Positions 13,972 through 21,748 of a stretch of DNA of 22,714 bases are shown here, piece after piece (the stretch's first letter is position 1; every line of letters starts with the position of its first letter). The position numbers and the translations under genes are program-made. The notes beneath the pieces are model-generated. The model did not search any database. It was given only the letters and a program-made list of their open reading frames with translations, and was not told where the DNA came from. This DNA is from a virus. Location: the IMG/VR virus record IMGVR_UViG_3300006916_000427, positions 1-22,714 of that record. The stretch is one strand, 5' to 3'.

Positions 13972-14703
13972 ATGCCTAATCATATTCGAAAGCGTCTACG
14001 TCTTCATCAAGACTGGACGAATGATATCCCAATTAAAAATATCTGGGGTATTAATTTTTCCGCACGAACAGGCAGCGGTGCAATGTCCAATGTTGGAGAT
14101 GCAATCGAATATTATTTAAACACTTATAGGCCAAATACATTTAAAGTTGATACTGGGTTGTTTGATAGAGTATCTGATAATGAAGTTGGATTTTTATTAG
14201 CGCAAAATGTACGACTCCCGGATGAGTCATTTGATGTCACTAATCCAAAAATTGATCAAGCTGGTGGTATTCAACCCATTCAAGTTGCTAATGATAGAAC
14301 TTCTAGTAATAAAGTATCAGTACAATTTTTAGAAACCAATAGAGATGTATTTTCCTTCTTTTTACAACCTTGGATTGTAGCAGCATCTTACGCTGGATTA
14401 ATTGAAGATGATTTTGAACCTGATATTAAATGTAATATAGATATTATACAATACACCCGCACTGCTATACGTTATCCGGATAAAGTAGCAGAATCAAATA
14501 AACGTCGTAGAGACAGTGAGGAAGTAGAGTTTGGTATTCGTAAAATGCATACATTTTATGATTGTGTACCTACTACAGTAGAAGGTGATCAAATTAGCTA
14601 TGGTGATATGCAAGCCAGTGATATATTAAATAGAGGAGCAGCCTTTAACTTTGCACATTATCAATTAAATACTCCAAGAGGAGTATTAGATGCCGCAATT
14701 TAA
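13972..14703 (+). CDS. Baseplate tube-initiator-like protein (gp54-like tube fold)
   Basis: A 243-residue protein with tube-fold features: LLAQNVRLPDESFDVTNPKI (about 75-94, the strand and turn matching the ASLPG region of the tube protein), KVSVQFLETNRDVFSFFLQP (about 109-128, matching the T4 WTVTVMNDEA segment), and MHTFYDCVPTTVEGDQISYG then AAFNFAHYQL at the end (the gp19 GLWPTNVGELQLDW ending). It is larger than a tube subunit, as is T4 gp54, the baseplate ring that starts tube growth. No late box in front; it follows the tube gene by 3 bases and presumably shares its transcript. gp54 identity is by fold and context, not close similarity. Confidence 0.55.
   Translation: MPNHIRKRLRLHQDWTNDIPIKNIWGINFSARTGSGAMSNVGDAIEYYLNTYRPNTFKVDTGLFDRVSDNEVGFLLAQNVRLPDESFDVTNPKIDQAGGIQPIQVANDRTSSNKVSVQFLETNRDVFSFFLQPWIVAASYAGLIEDDFEPDIKCNIDIIQYTRTAIRYPDKVAESNKRRRDSEEVEFGIRKMHTFYDCVPTTVEGDQISYGDMQASDILNRGAAFNFAHYQLNTPRGVLDAAI
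14677..14683 (+). promoter_or_regulatory. Clear Shine-Dalgarno sequence AGAGGAG inside the preceding gene
   Basis: AGAGGAG lies 6 bases before the ATG at 14690 and within the coding end of the previous gene. It is the best ribosome-binding site I found in the window and belongs to a gene with no late box of its own, in contrast to the box-driven genes, which have none. Confidence 0.75.
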
Positions 14704-15505
14704 TGTAGAAGTAGCCTTACCATCAGGTAAGAAATGTAGAGTAGAAGAGCTCTCAAATAGAGAGTACCTATCAATTATTAAATTTGCTCAAAATAGCGAT
14801 TATGCTGGGTTGAGCAAATATTTTGAAGATAAGTATATTGAACCAGATATGCATATATTCGATAGATTTTATCTATTAGTATATATAAGGATGCTGTTTA
14901 TTGAAAGTAAAATTACACTTGATGTAAATAAAAGAACAATTGATATTGGTTTAGAATCGTTACTTAATAACTTAGAAAATAATTATATTGATCTCGAAAC
15001 TAAATTTGAAGAGAATGGTATAGAGATTGTATTAGACCTCCCACAAGTAACATACTACAATAGTATAGATGATCTATATATTTCGACTATCAAGCAGGTA
15101 AAGGTCGCTGATGAGGTGGTCGTGTTTAGCGACCTTACTAATGATGAGCGGTTAGTAGTGATGGATAATTTACCTGCTACAATTTTTATTCATATCAAGA
15201 AGTTTATACAAACTATTCAAGACAATTTACTAGATATTGATATTATACCCGAGAATAAATCAATAGGAGTACAGAAATTAAGTGTCAATATTATTGGAAA
15301 TGGGGTCATGCATTTTATAGCAAGCTTATACGGTACGGATTTGAAGGGCTTTTATACATTAATATATATGTTTCAAAATACGATACTACCTGGTTCAAAT
15401 TACTTTTTTGAAATGTCACCAGTTGAAACACAAATTATCCTTAACGCACATAGTAAGAAAGTCAAAGATGAAAATGCTAAGTTGCAAAAGCAAAATCAGC
15501 GATAA
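14690..15505 (+). CDS. Baseplate hub assembly protein, gp26/gp51 family (first copy)
   Basis: A 271-residue protein beginning MPQFNVEVALPSGKKCRVEE, the 'LPSxGKK' opening seen in the T4 baseplate family that includes gp26 and gp51. After a helical N-terminal region (REYLSIIKFAQNSDYAGLSK) the segment SDLTNDERLVVMDNLPATIF plus IHIKKFI matches SDISAYERREIVNNLPLKLN plus NKIIEYI in the next gene, so the two are paralogues. This copy also has a C-terminal helical part (IASLYGTDLKGFYTLIYMFQ) and a Lys/Gln-rich tail. In T4 these proteins help assemble the hub before it joins the wedges. It overlaps the preceding gene by 14 bases, with a good Shine-Dalgarno sequence. Confidence 0.6.
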   Translation: MPQFNVEVALPSGKKCRVEELSNREYLSIIKFAQNSDYAGLSKYFEDKYIEPDMHIFDRFYLLVYIRMLFIESKITLDVNKRTIDIGLESLLNNLENNYIDLETKFEENGIEIVLDLPQVTYYNSIDDLYISTIKQVKVADEVVVFSDLTNDERLVVMDNLPATIFIHIKKFIQTIQDNLLDIDIIPENKSIGVQKLSVNIIGNGVMHFIASLYGTDLKGFYTLIYMFQNTILPGSNYFFEMSPVETQIILNAHSKKVKDENAKLQKQNQR

Positions 15506-15508
15506 ATA
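15501..15508 (+). promoter_or_regulatory. Late promoter box GATAAATA overlapping a stop codon
   Basis: GATAAATA contains the TAA stop (15503-15505) of the preceding gene. Spacer ACAAT, then ATG at 15514. Confidence 0.7.
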
Positions 15509-15513
15509 ACAAT

Positions 15514-16254
15514 ATGGATTCTAATGTTAAGAGTTTCTTGAATAATCTTCAAGAAATTAATGATGCCAATACTATTGCAATTAAAGTACCATCAACAGGT
15601 AAAAATGCATCATTTAAATTGGCGAGTGTTAACCAGCAAAAAGAGCTTCTACGTTCTGCTTTTGATGGTGTTGATGGTGTAATCAAACGTGCAAATATTC
15701 TTAATAGTATTATTATTAATAACTGTAAAGAAGATATTAATTTCTTGATCATAGATAAGCCGGCTATTTTGATCGGCCTTAGGAAAGAATCTATCGGATC
15801 TAAACTTGATATTAAAGGCGAGTCATACGATTTAAACGACCTTCCTTCTATTAAAAAAACTGATATAAAACTATCACAAACGGTTTCATATGACAATATT
15901 ACTGCAAAGCTCAAAGTACCAAATTTAGCATTAGATACTGAGGTTAATAAAAAGCTTGAAGCAGAGCTGGCCAAGATCGCTGATCAGCAAGAGAAAGTTA
16001 AACAAAGTGTAGATATTGTCGTTTCTTATGAAACAACTAAGTATATTGATAGTATTAAAATAGGTGATATTGAGGTCGCGTTTAGTGATATAAGTGCATA
16101 TGAACGTAGGGAGATAGTAAATAACCTACCTTTAAAGCTAAATAATAAAATTATAGAGTATATTGGGGCTATAAAAAAGTCAACTGACGTTGCTCTTAGG
16201 TTCTCTGAAGAAGTTCTAGTAGAAATTGACGCTAGCTTCCTCTCTGCAGATTAA
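15514..16254 (+). CDS. Baseplate hub assembly protein, gp26/gp51 family (second copy)
   Basis: A 246-residue protein. The segment IAIKVPSTGKNASFKLASVN (about 21-40) is the family's opening 'PSTGK' strand pair, followed by a helix bundle (QQKELLRSAFDGVDGVIKRA), a LIIDKPAILIGLRKES strand-helix, and VAFSDISAYERREIVNNLPL (about 188-207), shared with the gene before it. The middle of about 60 residues (KLDIKGESYDLNDLPSIKKT onward) lacks a counterpart in the first copy. It lacks the C-terminal helical extension of the first copy. Probable hub assembly role, like T4 gp26 or gp51; which copy is which cannot be decided. Own late promoter, and its stop codon forms part of the next late box. Confidence 0.6.
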   Translation: MDSNVKSFLNNLQEINDANTIAIKVPSTGKNASFKLASVNQQKELLRSAFDGVDGVIKRANILNSIIINNCKEDINFLIIDKPAILIGLRKESIGSKLDIKGESYDLNDLPSIKKTDIKLSQTVSYDNITAKLKVPNLALDTEVNKKLEAELAKIADQQEKVKQSVDIVVSYETTKYIDSIKIGDIEVAFSDISAYERREIVNNLPLKLNNKIIEYIGAIKKSTDVALRFSEEVLVEIDASFLSAD

Positions 16255-16257
16255 ATA
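16250..16257 (+). promoter_or_regulatory. Late promoter box ATTAAATA with a GTG start
   Basis: ATTAAATA includes the TAA stop (16252-16254) of the preceding gene. Spacer ATTAG, then GTG at 16263. The 5-base spacing is kept although the start is GTG, which supports GTG as the real start. Confidence 0.7.
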
Positions 16258-16262
16258 ATTAG

Positions 16263-17816
16263 GTGGCTGAGACAGTATCTAATCCGTTTGCACTTTTAAT
16301 GGGCGCTCTTGATAAAAAGGGCGGAGGTAAAGGTGTAAGGGAAGATGAAAAGGTCAATCCAGTACTTTCATCTGCTGAAAGACAACGTTATACTAATATT
16401 TTTAGTATAATGAAGGAAGTAATCTCACCAGGGCCTGAGGCTAGAGATATTGGTGGTACAACTGCTGCTGTCGGAAACGTCGAGCAGATAACTAAAGCTG
16501 CAAAAGAAACTACTGGTGGTGGAGATGGTTTCTCTTTAGGTAAGATACTTGGAATGGCAGCTCCATTGGTGGCTGGGATTGGTGCAGCTATCTCCGGACT
16601 AGTTGGTGGTATACAGGAATCTTTTGATGATTTAGTAGGAGATATACTTAACTTTGGATCTGAGGTAGCAACTGATATCGGCACCTTACCTGCTATGGCC
16701 CTTAAACTCGCTAAATTTTTACCCCTAGGAAAGTTAAAATTTATTCCTCTTCTAGGGCCTATGATTAACTTTGGTATGTCTTTCAAAGCGTTCAAAGACG
16801 GTAACATAGTTGAGGGATTATGGGAGCTTACTTCAGGAATAGCTGGTCTTATACCGGGAGTTGGTACAGTTATTTCTTTAGGTATGGATACTATAAAGAT
16901 GATATACGAGTCAACCGCAACAGAAGATGAAAACGGTGTCCAGCAAGGGTTTGGAGACTGGTTAGGTAGTATGGCTACTAAACTAGGACAATGGCTGTTT
17001 CAGAAGCTTAAAGATGGAAATATTCCCTTCTTTAGCGGTCTATATAGATTTGGTAAGGCTATAGGTAATATTATTGGTGGTGATGTAAATGCTGGTTTAG
17101 AGGATTTAGCACTAGTTTTACCAAACATGTTTGGACTTAGTGGGGATAATGTTAAATGGATTTCAGGTACATTAAAAGCATTTATGGGATCAGAAACTGG
17201 GCAAATGATTTCTACTGGTCTCTCAGATGCTGGAGATTTTATATCCGACCTATTTACTAAAATGGGGGAAGGAATTATGTCATTTTTTACTTCAATCAAA
17301 GATTGGGTTAGTGGTAAGATCGAAGAGGGTCTTAATACAGTTAAAGAATTTTTCGGTATTGATACTTATGAAGCACCTACCGAATTTGCAGCCGACCCGG
17401 TTACCTACTCAAAAAAGTCTATGCGCGCGACTAACGATCAGATGGCAGCAATTAGGGCTAGAGTTGGTGCAGAAGAGTTTCAACGTAGGATGTCTGGTAG
17501 TGTAGCAGAGAGACAGGCATTTTTAGCAAGTCAAGGCTTTATACGATCAGAATCAATACAGAGCAAACTTAAGAATTTAGAGGATGGATTTATTTCTAGT
17601 AACGGTATAGCAACACGTATTGATAGCGAAGATAGTATATTAGCCGCTAAGCCAGGCGGTCCTATTGATAAGATGCTTGATCAAAACTCTGCCATACAAT
17701 CTAAACAACTTAATGTTTTGGTAGCAATAAGAAATGAAGTACAAGCAATTAAAAACGCTATGTCAACTAATGTTTCATATGCTGATAGCACACTAACCCA
17801 AGAATTTTATAGATAA
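16263..17816 (+). CDS. Tape-measure candidate (gp29-position protein)
   Basis: A 517-residue protein starting at GTG. Hydrophobic, glycine-rich helices (about residues 93-117, LGKILGMAAPLVAGIGAAIS; and about 187-207, WELTSGIAGLIPGVGTVISL) alternate with amphipathic parts (IMSFFTSIKDWVSGKIEEGL), and it ends with a Gln/Asn-rich helix (IDKMLDQNSAIQSKQLNVLV, then AIRNEVQAIKNAM). These membrane-active-looking segments, the length (T4 gp29 is 590) and the position between hub-assembly genes and the gp48-like gene all fit the tape measure that sets tube length and leaves with the DNA. Not proven by a signature motif. The TAA stop shares a base with the next ATG (TAATG). It opens a transcript of four genes, the last three without their own late box. 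Confidence 0.6.
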   Translation: MAETVSNPFALLMGALDKKGGGKGVREDEKVNPVLSSAERQRYTNIFSIMKEVISPGPEARDIGGTTAAVGNVEQITKAAKETTGGGDGFSLGKILGMAAPLVAGIGAAISGLVGGIQESFDDLVGDILNFGSEVATDIGTLPAMALKLAKFLPLGKLKFIPLLGPMINFGMSFKAFKDGNIVEGLWELTSGIAGLIPGVGTVISLGMDTIKMIYESTATEDENGVQQGFGDWLGSMATKLGQWLFQKLKDGNIPFFSGLYRFGKAIGNIIGGDVNAGLEDLALVLPNMFGLSGDNVKWISGTLKAFMGSETGQMISTGLSDAGDFISDLFTKMGEGIMSFFTSIKDWVSGKIEEGLNTVKEFFGIDTYEAPTEFAADPVTYSKKSMRATNDQMAAIRARVGAEEFQRRMSGSVAERQAFLASQGFIRSESIQSKLKNLEDGFISSNGIATRIDSEDSILAAKPGGPIDKMLDQNSAIQSKQLNVLVAIRNEVQAIKNAMSTNVSYADSTLTQEFYR

Positions 17817-18973
17817 TGAGTACAGTTTTAATTAATACCCAAGGAGGTTCACGTTTTCAAGAAGGAACAGATCTGGTTAGTGGCGGTACACAGCTAGGTA
17901 CAGACGTTAAAAAGATATTAAAAAAGTTTAGCGTACAACTAACAGATGCAGACAATAAGCCTATACTTAAACCTAATAGAAAGGTAATAGATGTGGTAAA
18001 TGACTTTAGTTGGTATGCAGGACCTACATCCACGCAAGCAGCTCTAGATAAAGTACCGTGTATTTTTCTTACAGAGCGAGAGCAATTGCTAAGTTCGTTA
18101 ATTAGTGGTGCTCTTTACTATCTTAATGCTACAGCAAATACTATTACAGCTTTTAAAGAAAGCGATTATATTCAAAGTACTCTTAAAAAAATTAATGCGT
18201 CTGACGCAACGAAAAAAGCCTTTGAAGGGGCTGGTAGTTTTTTAGATGGATTTCAAGCCCGAACTAGTGGTACTGGTTCCGATAGAGCTTTACTCAGTCA
18301 AAACAATCTTAAATCATTAGAAGGTATCTATTTTACACGTCCTACTGGATTTCAATATAGATTACCAATTTATAAGAGCCCAACTACCGAAACTGGAAGT
18401 TGGGGTGATGGAGGTTCTAGTGGTAGCATAATTAATGATTTTGTTGGAGGTGCAATGGAAACTATTCGTACTATTTCCGATGCTGTTAATATTGCACAAC
18501 CAGGGGTATATATTGAAAAGCCTATGTACTTTCAAGAACCTAAAGGTCGCTCAGAGACAGTTACCTTCCCACTTGCTAATACTATTAGAAGAGGTACTGT
18601 TAGCCCTATCCAGCAAAATTATGAACTGCTATGGCTTTTGGCTTTTCAGAATAAACCTTATAAGACATCGTTTGGTAGAACACCTCCTCCTAAAATATAT
18701 TCTGTTTCTGTACCAGGTCAATTTTCTATGCCATATGCATACATTAGTGAAATGACTGTAGAGTTTCAAGGTACAATTAGAAAGTCAAAGGTATATGTTC
18801 CTACGGGTAATGGTAGTGGCTCAATTAATAGTAAGTTAATTGAAACACCAGTACCTGATGCATATCAAGTATCTATTACGTTTTCTTCCTTAATTAAAGA
18901 TTATGGTAATGCAATGTTGGGAGATAATTTTAGTACATCTTTAGAAGGTAACACAGTAATATTTGGTAACTAA
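17816..18973 (+). CDS. gp48: Baseplate tube cap, gp48-like
   Basis: A 385-residue protein (T4 gp48 is 364). Seen: an N-terminal Gly/Gln-rich stretch; AQPGVYIEKPMYFQEPKGRS (about 224-243), TVTFPLANT, QNYELLWLLAFQNKPYKTSF, PKIYSVSVPGQFSMPYAYIS and ETPVPDAYQVSITFSSLIKD near the end. As I recall the T4 gp48 pattern, this order (FPL.NT, NYELxWLLxYQN, Y.V.VPG, VPDAYQVxITxxSL) is characteristic. In T4, gp48 and gp54 stack on the hub and start the tube. It overlaps both neighbours by one base as TAATG, with no promoter box or strong ribosome site, so it is probably translated by coupling. Confidence 0.7.
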   Translation: MSTVLINTQGGSRFQEGTDLVSGGTQLGTDVKKILKKFSVQLTDADNKPILKPNRKVIDVVNDFSWYAGPTSTQAALDKVPCIFLTEREQLLSSLISGALYYLNATANTITAFKESDYIQSTLKKINASDATKKAFEGAGSFLDGFQARTSGTGSDRALLSQNNLKSLEGIYFTRPTGFQYRLPIYKSPTTETGSWGDGGSSGSIINDFVGGAMETIRTISDAVNIAQPGVYIEKPMYFQEPKGRSETVTFPLANTIRRGTVSPIQQNYELLWLLAFQNKPYKTSFGRTPPPKIYSVSVPGQFSMPYAYISEMTVEFQGTIRKSKVYVPTGNGSGSINSKLIETPVPDAYQVSITFSSLIKDYGNAMLGDNFSTSLEGNTVIFGN

Positions 18974-19353
18974 TGAGCACAATAATTAACGGAACAACAC
19001 AAAATCAAGTTGAAGAGCTTAATACTCTTTCTAGCGAATTGTATGAAAATATTTTTAATGTAAATTTAGTTGATAATAGTGATAGTGACTTTTATTTTTA
19101 TAACTTGTTAAACAAAGTTACATTTCCTGATAATATTAGTGACGAGTTTATAGATGAAACTACCTTGTTGAGTGATAAACCTTGGACAACTTTATCATAT
19201 GAACTGTATGGTACGATACAGCTATGGTGGTCAGTTTACCTTTTAAACAAACCAGACTATATATTTAAAGCGCAAGCTAATAACACATACAAATATATTA
19301 AGCCTGGAGCTCTTTATAATGTTTTGGAACAAATTAGATCTAATCAATCATGA
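18973..19353 (+). CDS. gp53: Baseplate wedge protein, gp53-like (short)
   Basis: A 126-residue protein, shorter than T4 gp53 (196). The core is PWTTLSYELYGTIQLWWSVY plus LLNKPDYIF (about residues 73-101), matching the 'IYGNPQLYWVLLMCND' wedge segment of gp53, followed by ANNTYKYIKPGALYNVLEQI, the usual LysM-like ending by which wedges are joined. The N-terminal 60 residues (ELNTLSSELYENIFNVNLVD) are poor in similarity. In T4, gp53 binds wedge to wedge and lets them close around the hub. It overlaps the upstream gene as TAATG and the downstream gene as ATGA, so it is part of one coupled unit with gp48-like and the 628-residue protein. Confidence 0.7.
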   Translation: MSTIINGTTQNQVEELNTLSSELYENIFNVNLVDNSDSDFYFYNLLNKVTFPDNISDEFIDETTLLSDKPWTTLSYELYGTIQLWWSVYLLNKPDYIFKAQANNTYKYIKPGALYNVLEQIRSNQS

Positions 19354-21236
19354 TCATATATGGAAATAATCTGCATGAGAAGTTACAAGGATTAGCTATA
19401 AGTAAAGATTACTTAAAGTATAATACTCCGTTTTGTGATTTGGTTGATACCCCGGATTGGGAGTTAGATATTAACTTAGCTTTAAACTACAATAGTGCTA
19501 TTAATGGTAATCTAGATTCTGCTACCAAATTAGTACAAGATTTAACTCTTAATAGCGCCATTCTCGATGGTTCAACAATTGAATTTTATCTACTTAAAAT
19601 AACTCATAATCCGATATTTGGATCTGCAATACAAGAGATGCGTTCTAGGTGGGGTACCCCAAATTTATTTTCTGATGATTTTCAATCTTTATTCGAAAAA
19701 GCTCTTTTAGATTGTTTAAACTCTCCCTGTAACTTATTTGCTGAAACATCAGATAGTATTGCAAGAATAGCCCAAACAGCTTCCAACAAGAATAATTCTA
19801 ATTCATTTGGAGTTGGTCAGTTATCCGCATCTTTTAGCAATATGGTTGGTAGTATAGATCAGACTATTATACAAAAAATACCACCCTTATTTAGTAGAGC
19901 GTATACTGAAGTTATTGCAACTTCAACACAAGCATTTAGTAAAGCACAGGAGGTATTAGCTGGTAAGGAAAATATATCCGATATTAATAGTAAAATTAAC
20001 AGTGGTAAATCTCTAAGAAATCCAGCAAGTGTATTTAGATATACACCGGATGTTCGATCTAATTATGATTACTCCGCGGCTAGTAGTAATGTGTTGGCTA
20101 AAGTTCGGCAAGAGCTTGGCGGATGTTTTAGACGTTTCGAGTATAACTTTAGGTATAATCCTTATAGTCCTAGAGATAATAAAAAGAGAAGTATTGGTAC
20201 TAGAGTAGGTAATGTTAATGGAGTTTCTACAGATGAAAATTCTGTAGGACAAACTAAACGTTATAAAGATAATAATTCATTACTTGATAGTCAAACCCGG
20301 ATTAAAGGTGAAAATATAAATATATACGTAGATGGCGAGACTAAAATATCAGATATTATAGAGCATAAACCAAACGGTAACCCACGGTATACTATTTTTG
20401 CAGCCTATATCGATAAGCATCATAAGATTGCTTTTATAGATACTTACGATAAAACCCCTGATGATCTTAAAACTATTGGCGGTGTAGGTAACATTGGTGA
20501 AAATTATCTATACGCTCCTTCAAAGATAGCAAGAACAGACGCTGGACGAGAAGCATTAAGAACTGGAGTTTTAAATGATCCGAATGGTGTTGAGACTGGT
20601 ACCATTGCTCAGTTTGTCACAAATGGTTGGGATCATGATTTGAGTGAATCAAGTATGGAGCAACTAAAACCACAAACTGAAAAAATTTACAATGATGGTG
20701 TTGCAGTTAGTGCAGGTTTATTAGCATTCTTTTTCGGCCGATCTTTAGCAGGAAGTACTAGCAAGGAACGTAAGCAATTTATCAGGGATACAGGTATTGC
20801 TAAATATCAAAGAGCCAATCAGGCGTTTGTTGCTGTTAGACCGGCTAGTACTAGCGACTGGTTATTTTTTAAAATTATTGATGTTAATTCGCAATTAGCT
20901 ATTATCACTGATTTTACTTTAGGAGCGTGGCAATATCTATTAAAGGAATCATTTAACAACAAAAGTATGGATAATTCTGAGAAATCTTTCATTAGTGATA
21001 CAGGCTGGAGTGAAATCCCTAAAATATCTCAAGATGAAATTAAAGGTACTTTAGAGATTAAAATATGCTTAGGAGATCTAGATGAAATCAAAAATATTCT
21101 TAATAATGGAATACCAGAAGAAGCTAATGGTATTGATTCAGTAGAAGGTTCACCGTTTAGAGCAGATGGTACATATGATGAATCTCTGGTACCTGATGTA
21201 GGGACCGATCCGGAAGATCCTCGTTTTGAGAATTAA
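19350..21236 (+). CDS. Large late protein, probably baseplate, unrecognised
   Basis: A 628-residue protein that I cannot place in a family. Seen: an N-terminal globular region (1-130, with FYLLKITHNPIFGSAIQEMR), an Asn/Ser-rich stretch (about 145-215), a basic linker with Arg, Asn and Tyr (about 250-310, RRFEYNFRYNPYSPRDNKKR), a beta-rich part (about 317-365, TRIKGENINIYVDGETKISD and YTIFAAYIDKHHKIAFIDTY), one hydrophobic helix (about 451-468, VAVSAGLLAFFFGRSLAG) and a final strand-rich part (WLFFKIIDVNSQLAIITDFT) with an acidic Asp/Pro tail. No lysozyme catalytic motif of gp5 is visible. Position after the gp48- and gp53-like genes, with ATGA overlap, suggests a baseplate component. It ends one base before the convergent small-terminase candidate. 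Confidence 0.75.
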   Translation: MIIYGNNLHEKLQGLAISKDYLKYNTPFCDLVDTPDWELDINLALNYNSAINGNLDSATKLVQDLTLNSAILDGSTIEFYLLKITHNPIFGSAIQEMRSRWGTPNLFSDDFQSLFEKALLDCLNSPCNLFAETSDSIARIAQTASNKNNSNSFGVGQLSASFSNMVGSIDQTIIQKIPPLFSRAYTEVIATSTQAFSKAQEVLAGKENISDINSKINSGKSLRNPASVFRYTPDVRSNYDYSAASSNVLAKVRQELGGCFRRFEYNFRYNPYSPRDNKKRSIGTRVGNVNGVSTDENSVGQTKRYKDNNSLLDSQTRIKGENINIYVDGETKISDIIEHKPNGNPRYTIFAAYIDKHHKIAFIDTYDKTPDDLKTIGGVGNIGENYLYAPSKIARTDAGREALRTGVLNDPNGVETGTIAQFVTNGWDHDLSESSMEQLKPQTEKIYNDGVAVSAGLLAFFFGRSLAGSTSKERKQFIRDTGIAKYQRANQAFVAVRPASTSDWLFFKIIDVNSQLAIITDFTLGAWQYLLKESFNNKSMDNSEKSFISDTGWSEIPKISQDEIKGTLEIKICLGDLDEIKNILNNGIPEEANGIDSVEGSPFRADGTYDESLVPDVGTDPEDPRFEN

Positions 21237-21237
21237 T

Positions 21238-21711
21238 TTAGATATCTATTACTTCTTCTTCCTCACCACTAGTAAGAGCTTTGAGAACATCTTCTCTTGA
21301 CATTACTAACTTAGTTGTATTGTCTATCATGTTAAGCTCTTTCTTTGAGTCGATATCCATCTGCTTAACATCCTTACGTGATTGAATGTTCTCTTTATTA
21401 GCATGTATCTTCTGCATAGTCTCAATCGCACCGTTAGCAGAACGCATAAGCTCAGCCAGAGAAGCTACATCTCTATTTTCAGGTGCAGATGATATATAAT
21501 CTTTAACATTATCAACAGCATCTAAGGTAGTATCGATAAGTCTTGCTGTAGTTTTAACGAGATACTCCTCTAGTTCATCCGCAGCGGGTACTTCAGCAGA
21601 TTGCTTTTCTTTGGTAACTGAATGATTTTGCGTACTCAATTGTGTAATGATATCGTCAACAGCATTGTCAACGTCATTATTAGGATCAAAAGATGAATCG
21701 TAGCCTTCCAC
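21238..21711 (-). CDS. Small terminase candidate, gp16-like
   Basis: A 157-residue acidic protein, close to T4 gp16 (164). I start it at GTG 21711, exactly 5 bases after an ATTAAATA late box; an in-frame GTG at 21744 would lie upstream of the box. By eye the gp16 layout is kept: a short acidic N-terminus (MEGYDSSFDPNNDVD), the helix pair DELEEYLVKTTARLIDTTLD and SLAELMRSANGAIETMQKIH (T4: [20 protein letters not shown], then [20 protein letters not shown]), and a C-terminal VMSREDVLKALTSGEEEE (T4: GSPTELMDEI). The small terminase binds DNA at the packaging initiation site and regulates gp17. It is about 11 kb from gp17 and on the other strand. Similarity is weak, so a coiled-coil virion protein remains possible. 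Confidence 0.55.
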   Translation of the reverse strand: MEGYDSSFDPNNDVDNAVDDIITQLSTQNHSVTKEKQSAEVPAADELEEYLVKTTARLIDTTLDAVDNVKDYISSAPENRDVASLAELMRSANGAIETMQKIHANKENIQSRKDVKQMDIDSKKELNMIDNTTKLVMSREDVLKALTSGEEEEVIDI

Positions 21712-21716
21712 ACATA

Positions 21717-21724
21717 TATTTAAT
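21717..21724 (-). promoter_or_regulatory. Late promoter box ATTAAATA with a GTG start
   Basis: Minus strand ATTAAATA, spacer TATGT, GTG at 21711. It supports the GTG start for the gp16-like protein and marks the gene as late. Confidence 0.65.
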
Positions 21725-21748
21725 CTACATTTAATAAAATCCACATTG

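Noticed and set aside
21712-21744. An 11-residue upstream extension of the gp16-like protein from GTG 21744.
   Set aside because: It would place the start upstream of the late box; GTG 21711 has the exact 5-base spacing and gives a length close to gp16.
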